Positions 5,201 to 8,025 of a DNA stretch of 8,025 nt are shown piece by piece; position 1 is the first letter of the stretch; every line of letters begins with the position of its first letter. The stretch is from an uncultured Oscillospiraceae bacterium (GTDB taxonomy: Bacteria > Bacillota_A > Clostridia > Oscillospirales > Acutalibacteraceae), in assembly GCA_905211185.1 (NCBI GenBank), contig CAJLZR010000033.1, forward strand, positions 1-8,025. The letters are read 5' to 3'. The notes beneath the pieces are model-generated. The model was not told the origin of the DNA, did no database searches, and saw nothing but the letters and a program-made list of their open reading frames with translations. A program made the translations under genes and the position numbers.

Positions 5201-8025
5201 TAAAGCAAGTGTTCAATCGCTATCTACCTCTGTAATGGATAGCGGATTTGTAAAATTCCTTCTTGATTTGGGGACTATCGGAGTTGGAAATCTTCAAAAA
5301 TTGGTCGATACTTTTGGCGCATTACCAACAATTCTAACAGCAATTTCAACAACAATGAGCCTTATAGGCAAATCAGGCGGATTTTTTAGTTTACTTGAAA
5401 ACGAAGAAACAGGCGAAAAAGCGCTTGGTTTCTTGGGCAAAAGGTTAGACTTAGTAAAACAGCAATGGATTGAAGCTAAAAACTTAAAAGAAAAAATCAG
5501 TACGCTTTTTACTACCAACGCACAGCTTGAAAACCGAAAAGCTTTTGCAGTTCAACTTGAAACAGATAAAAATTCACTAAGGAACTACATTTCGGCTATC
5601 GATCACGGAGTAAGTGAAATCACTGCGTTCGAAAAGACGATGTCAAACGCAAGCGAAGCGGCCAAGAATTACGCTAAAAGCAATGATTCATCTTCGCTTA
5701 GCATCAAAAACTTTATTTCACTTCAAAAGTCATTAAATAGTGCAACAAAATCTACTATCCTTTCGACAATCGCATTAACTGTTGCCGAAACTGCATTAAA
5801 TGCAGCTCTCACAATGGGTCTTAGCCTTGCGATTGAAGGTCTTGTTACATGGTTTGTAAATCTTGGAAACGCACAACAAAGAGCAGTTGATAGCGCCGAT
5901 GAACTTGCTCACTGCTATCAAGAACAGATGAAAGCTCTTAGTGTCAACTCTAAGAATGTTCAAAATATTTCCCAAGAATATGAGAAATTATCAAAAGGTG
6001 TAAATTCGTTTGGCGAGAACATTTCGTTAACCAACACAGAGTACCAAAGATACAATGAAATCGTTAATCAAATTGCAGACATGTTTCCTCAATTAGTCGA
6101 GGGGCGAACCGCCGAAGGCAATGCAATTATTAAACAAAAAGGCAGTATAGAAGCGTTAAATAAAGCTCTCAAAGAGCAAAAACAACTTGCGAATGACGAA
6201 ATAATTAAAAATCAAGAAGATATTTTTAAGGGATTTCGTCAAACTTCTTTTGAAGGAATCACCACATGGACAACACAAAAAGATGCTCTATACAAAGATA
6301 AGCAAATCTTAGAAATCCTTATAAAAGATATTGATGATTACAATAAGCTTATAAACGAACACGCTAATATGGATTTCTACTCCGCAAATCTTCTTAAAAA
6401 AGTTGGAGTGCATGACTTTGATGAGATGTCGCCGAGATCCATTTTTGAAAGTTTAACCAAAAACAAAAACTTAGTTCTATCTCACTATCGAACTCTCGTT
6501 GCTGAAATTAATTCAGAAATAGCAAAAATCCAGCCCATAATGACCGCTAACCTTGAAAACTCTGATGATTATCAAAAGCTCGATGAAAACGTACAAAACT
6601 ACGTTAAATCTATGGTCGGTGCTATTGACATAGCTACGCTTAGTCAGTTTCAAAATGCGGGTCAGATGAATTCATGGATTGACCTTAATATCTTGCAGCC
6701 GATTGTAAACAATCAAGATAATGTCCGAGAAAAACTACGTAATTTGTTTTCGCTCGACAAGGAAAGTTTACCGGCTGATGAATACATTTTAGCGGTTAAT
6801 AGCTTGGTTGAAGAAATCGCAAATACGCTTAACTTGGACCCGATTGTACTCAAAACAAAACTCGGTTTTTCTGATATTTCTGCAAGCATAGACGAAACCA
6901 AAAATTCACTACCCGAACTTTCAAAGGAAGTTGATAGTTTAAACTCATCATTTGATTCAATTGAAAAATCAATAAACAACATGGCTTCCTCCCTCTCACT
7001 CCTTGATGGTGTTATTAAAAACGTAACAGACGGAACGTACCTTTCGGGTCAGGAAGTTTCAAAATTAATCATGAAATATCCTGAACTTTCGGATAAAATC
7101 TTGCAAACCTCAAAAGGATATACCTTTGAGATTGAAGTCTTGCAGAAACTAAGAGAAGAAAAAGTAAATGAACAAAAAACAGCTATTCAAGCGGAGATTA
7201 ATATCACCGAAAAAACTCTTGAAAGTATAAAATCAAGGCTCATTGGTTATCAATCCGAAATCGGAGCAATTAATAGCGTAGCACAAGCTAAAGCAACACT
7301 CGCTAATATTGAAACAGAATCTCAAAATGAAAATATATTTAGTAGACTTTGGCGAGGAATCACAGGCAGACCTCAAATCTCCAAAATGAAATCAGATTTA
7401 GAGGGTTACATAGACTTATCGGGTAAAATCGAAAACGCTCAGAAAAGGATTAATGCCTTAAACACAAGTCTTTCGCTTGTTTCACTGCCGAATTACACCC
7501 ATGCGGTAAATAATGCTTCAAGAGCTACCAAAGACCATAACAAAGCCTTAAACGATAACAGAAAAGCTCTTGATAATCAGAAAAAAGCTCTGGAAGATAG
7601 TCAAAAAGCAATAAACAATCTGCTTGATATGACTGTCAAGATGATAAAACGGCAAAAGGAGAATGAAAAAGAAGCCTTAAAAGAGAGTCTTGACGGATAT
7701 AAAAAGAAAATCGACCTAATGAAGCAAACTCTTGATATTCGTAAAGATGAATATCACTATCAAAAAGAGCTTTCGGATAAAAATTTCGAGATAAATAAAA
7801 TCCAAAACAAATTAAACGCTTTAAGGTTCGATGATAGTGCTGAAGCCCAGAAGAAGCGTAAAGAACTTGAAGAAAAACTCAAAAAAGATAATGAGGATTT
7901 ACAAAAGTTTCTTTATGACAATGGTGTTGAAAGGCAGAAAAAAGCTCTTGATATCGAGTACAAACAATTTAAAGATTCTCATGATAATCAAATTAAAGCT
8001 ATTGATGAATATTTAAAAGAAGAAG
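2259..8025 (+). CDS. Giant TP901-family tail tape measure protein (3' incomplete)
   Basis: This reading frame stays open from ATG 2259 to the window edge, giving at least 1922 residues. It would set tail length and travel with the DNA during ejection. Order: an N-terminal part beginning MDDELKIVIKAVLDD; a more globular block rich in Pro, Gly and aromatics (about 125-390); a Lys/Glu/Gln helical region (about 408-650); a hydrophobic stretch (657-678); a TP901-like core (about 690-1000) with KKVTDE at 699-704, TADFVRHGY at 734-742 and an AGKHRAN motif from 931; a second hydrophobic stretch (1167-1203); long helical segments; and a C-terminal coiled coil from about 1754 with tandem heptads. At roughly 0.15 nm per residue, the visible part alone implies a tail near or above 290 nm (inference from the usual tape-measure relation). 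Long reverse-strand frames inside it are shadows. The family call is strong; the sub-regions are by eye. Confidence 0.92.
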   Translation, partial: MDDELKIVIKAVLDDNAEKDLNSQLKNLKLDPISPDIKLKANTSKAKKTAEKAIKDINEIISKKVIKNPIALGIFKEFGIKNKLDREEISKAVESYQNALKIGNKDEIVKSYDDLFAAIKGSFFNFTKSLGDHEQAFLSRFNKQKMYISPQIKGDLGKDNYKYYRQNLVGKLTTDPHKALSPDVLYGEIYSDVGGGIIPHPSEIINDSDRFQTIANKIIELRERAKATYDEEDILWNIGSDNEIKKRINDILSASNTVKETAKIVRPIIKNIKSDLVDMSDPHWRSIIENAPFDINEKPKRSIKVPFQIDLNNPDEVQMEMERIVSEFTKNKGKLIDYKISTTTDFDENENERIESLSAAVIKYRNELGETITKQLRWQRIGQEIDQSGEKQAIMGFAENYAIYSQNIEKATEKQEKLRISTEKLENKLVEYRKSFENLQIKADKSGVKLNADNISSFEKAINNKNLEQARHLLSMLSKEWQGLNAAMVKDTPNTALENMNRYITKMPYAIEALEIKLKTLSNPSKELQDKVQNLKIGLENVYKSSSNDEKLANYGKLKQAITNVNAELTNQIKLQRELNQNANLVYDKQTFSNRIQTWINQNAEAAKVFRNEIEKVKEQIENADKFKLTNLKKQFQEITTNAKAMGITSETIFEKIFGMFGKLSTMLFGGSFLIFAVNSLKEIYNNILSIDSALVNVKKVTDETDQTYQKLISDSSTWAVKLGTSIDKMMNTTADFVRHGYNLKDAFDLSKTAAIFKNVSYTDIGTASTNIISTMKAFKMEAKDSMNIIDKLNDVGNKFSISSAGLSEGLRVSAASLATANNTLDESLGLITAANEVIQDPREAGNAVKVLSLRLRNTKGKLEEIGESTEGMVESVTRLQTQLLNLTNGKVNIMANSDTFKSTYQIMKEIANVWDDLTDVKRANIIELIAGKHRANVITSIVKSMKTAEDVVNVSLNSQGSAMREQEKSMNSIHAKTEQIKASVQSLSTSVMDSGFVKFLLDLGTIGVGNLQKLVDTFGALPTILTAISTTMSLIGKSGGFFSLLENEETGEKALGFLGKRLDLVKQQWIEAKNLKEKISTLFTTNAQLENRKAFAVQLETDKNSLRNYISAIDHGVSEITAFEKTMSNASEAAKNYAKSNDSSSLSIKNFISLQKSLNSATKSTILSTIALTVAETALNAALTMGLSLAIEGLVTWFVNLGNAQQRAVDSADELAHCYQEQMKALSVNSKNVQNISQEYEKLSKGVNSFGENISLTNTEYQRYNEIVNQIADMFPQLVEGRTAEGNAIIKQKGSIEALNKALKEQKQLANDEIIKNQEDIFKGFRQTSFEGITTWTTQKDALYKDKQILEILIKDIDDYNKLINEHANMDFYSANLLKKVGVHDFDEMSPRSIFESLTKNKNLVLSHYRTLVAEINSEIAKIQPIMTANLENSDDYQKLDENVQNYVKSMVGAIDIATLSQFQNAGQMNSWIDLNILQPIVNNQDNVREKLRNLFSLDKESLPADEYILAVNSLVEEIANTLNLDPIVLKTKLGFSDISASIDETKNSLPELSKEVDSLNSSFDSIEKSINNMASSLSLLDGVIKNVTDGTYLSGQEVSKLIMKYPELSDKILQTSKGYTFEIEVLQKLREEKVNEQKTAIQAEINITEKTLESIKSRLIGYQSEIGAINSVAQAKATLANIETESQNENIFSRLWRGITGRPQISKMKSDLEGYIDLSGKIENAQKRINALNTSLSLVSLPNYTHAVNNASRATKDHNKALNDNRKALDNQKKALEDSQKAINNLLDMTVKMIKRQKENEKEALKESLDGYKKKIDLMKQTLDIRKDEYHYQKELSDKNFEINKIQNKLNALRFDDSAEAQKKRKELEEKLKKDNEDLQKFLYDNGVERQKKALDIEYKQFKDSHDNQIKAIDEYLKEE
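4326..5246 (+). other. TP901-like core domain of the tape measure protein
   Basis: Residues about 690-996 carry the conserved TP901/PhageMin_Tail-type pattern: IDSALVNVKKVTDE, then TADFVRHGY, IISTMKAF, DKLNDVGNKFSISS, SAASLATANNTLDES, an ITAANEVIQDP segment, LSLRLRNTKG, and IIELIAGKHRAN. This block is what identifies the protein as a tape measure. Its exact borders are estimated by eye. It starts nearly 690 residues into the protein, later than in shorter tape measure proteins. Confidence 0.8.
5757..5867 (+). other. Hydrophobic segment of the tape measure protein
   Basis: Residues 1167-1203 are rich in Ala, Leu, Ile, Val and Thr, with only two acidic residues (Glu1177 and Glu1193) and no basic ones, and end LVTWFVNLG. 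This is the longest hydrophobic run in the visible protein. Tape measure proteins often carry such segments, thought to enter the host membrane when DNA is ejected; that role is inferred here. A buried helical hairpin is the alternative. Confidence 0.55.
7518..8025 (+). other. C-terminal coiled-coil region of the tape measure protein
   Basis: From residue about 1754 to the window edge the protein is dominated by Lys, Glu, Asp, Gln and Leu with few Pro or Gly, in heptad-like spacing. It includes the tandem KAL heptads, a KKKIDLMKQTLDIRKDEYHY segment, LRFDDSAEAQKKRKELEEKL, and a final helix reaching the cut. It probably forms extended coiled coil in the tail lumen. The region continues past the window, so its length is unknown. 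Confidence 0.7.
7542..7604 (+). repeat. Three tandem 21-bp units encoding KALxxxx heptads
   Basis: Three in-frame 21-bp units encode KALNDNR, KALDNQK and KALEDSQ (tape measure residues 1762-1782), followed by a partial KAI. DNA identity between units is degenerate, mostly in the first nine bases and in A-rich third positions. The units match the coiled-coil heptad period and probably arose by internal duplication or by selection on the heptad. Confidence 0.7.

Noticed and set aside
6713..6982. 89-codon open frame on the reverse strand
   Set aside because: It is a Ser-rich shadow of the helical tape measure coding sequence, with no support from context. The same applies to the shorter reverse-strand frames at 371-565, 964-1161, 2327-2530, 3575-3775, 4152-4388 and 5294-5518.
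7831..8016. 61-codon forward frame near the window end
   Set aside because: It lies wholly inside the tape measure gene in another frame, is Lys/Leu/Ile-rich because of A-rich coiled-coil codons, and has no clear ribosome binding site.
1..8025. CRISPR array, tRNA, insertion sequence, toxin-antitoxin or defence genes
   Set aside because: The window is almost wholly filled by five co-directional coding regions with gaps of no more than 20 nt between them. No spaced direct repeats, cloverleaf, terminal inverted repeats, transposase motifs or terminator hairpins were seen.

Overview
The window is part of the tail-morphogenesis module of a long-tailed (siphovirus-type) bacteriophage or prophage. 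All genes are on the + strand. The sequence is A+T-rich, and three of the five genes have purine-rich Shine-Dalgarno sites (AAGGAGG, AGGAGAT, AGAGGTGA). Lys/Asn/Ile content is high. These traits point to a low-GC Firmicutes host, most likely an anaerobic Clostridia-type bacterium; the host call is inference. TAA and TAG are used as ordinary stops, and the long last gene has no in-frame TGA, TAG or TAA, so nothing suggests stop-codon reassignment.

Layout: (1) 27-845, a probable major tail (tube) protein behind a strong ribosome binding site. (2) 838-1227, a small DUF1064-type PD-(D/E)XK nuclease-like protein overlapping the tail gene by 8 nt. (3) 1245-1784, an acidic/lysine-rich helical protein in the position of a tail assembly chaperone. 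(4) 1765-2238, a probable HK97 gp10-like head-tail joining/tail completion protein, overlapping gene 3 and starting at GTG or a nearby ATG without a clear ribosome binding site. (5) 2259 to beyond the window end, at least 1922 codons of a giant TP901-family tape measure protein. I translated it through by hand and found no in-frame stop, so it fills about 72% of the window and is 3'-incomplete.

The genes are packed with gaps of 17 and 20 nt and overlaps of 8 and 20 nt. No terminator, promoter, tRNA, repeat array or insertion element was seen, so the window looks like the middle of one late-gene transcript. The tube protein would polymerise around the tape measure protein, the chaperone candidate would keep the tape measure soluble, and the gp10-like protein would act at the head-tail joint or tail terminus. 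The nuclease-like gene is the one member without an obvious structural role.

I do not see evidence for a new defence, toxin or mobile system. The points most worth a second look are the nuclease gene inside the structural cluster, the gene order (gp10-like gene between chaperone candidate and tape measure), the absence of a visible -1 frameshift extension for the chaperone, and the size and domain order of the tape measure protein.
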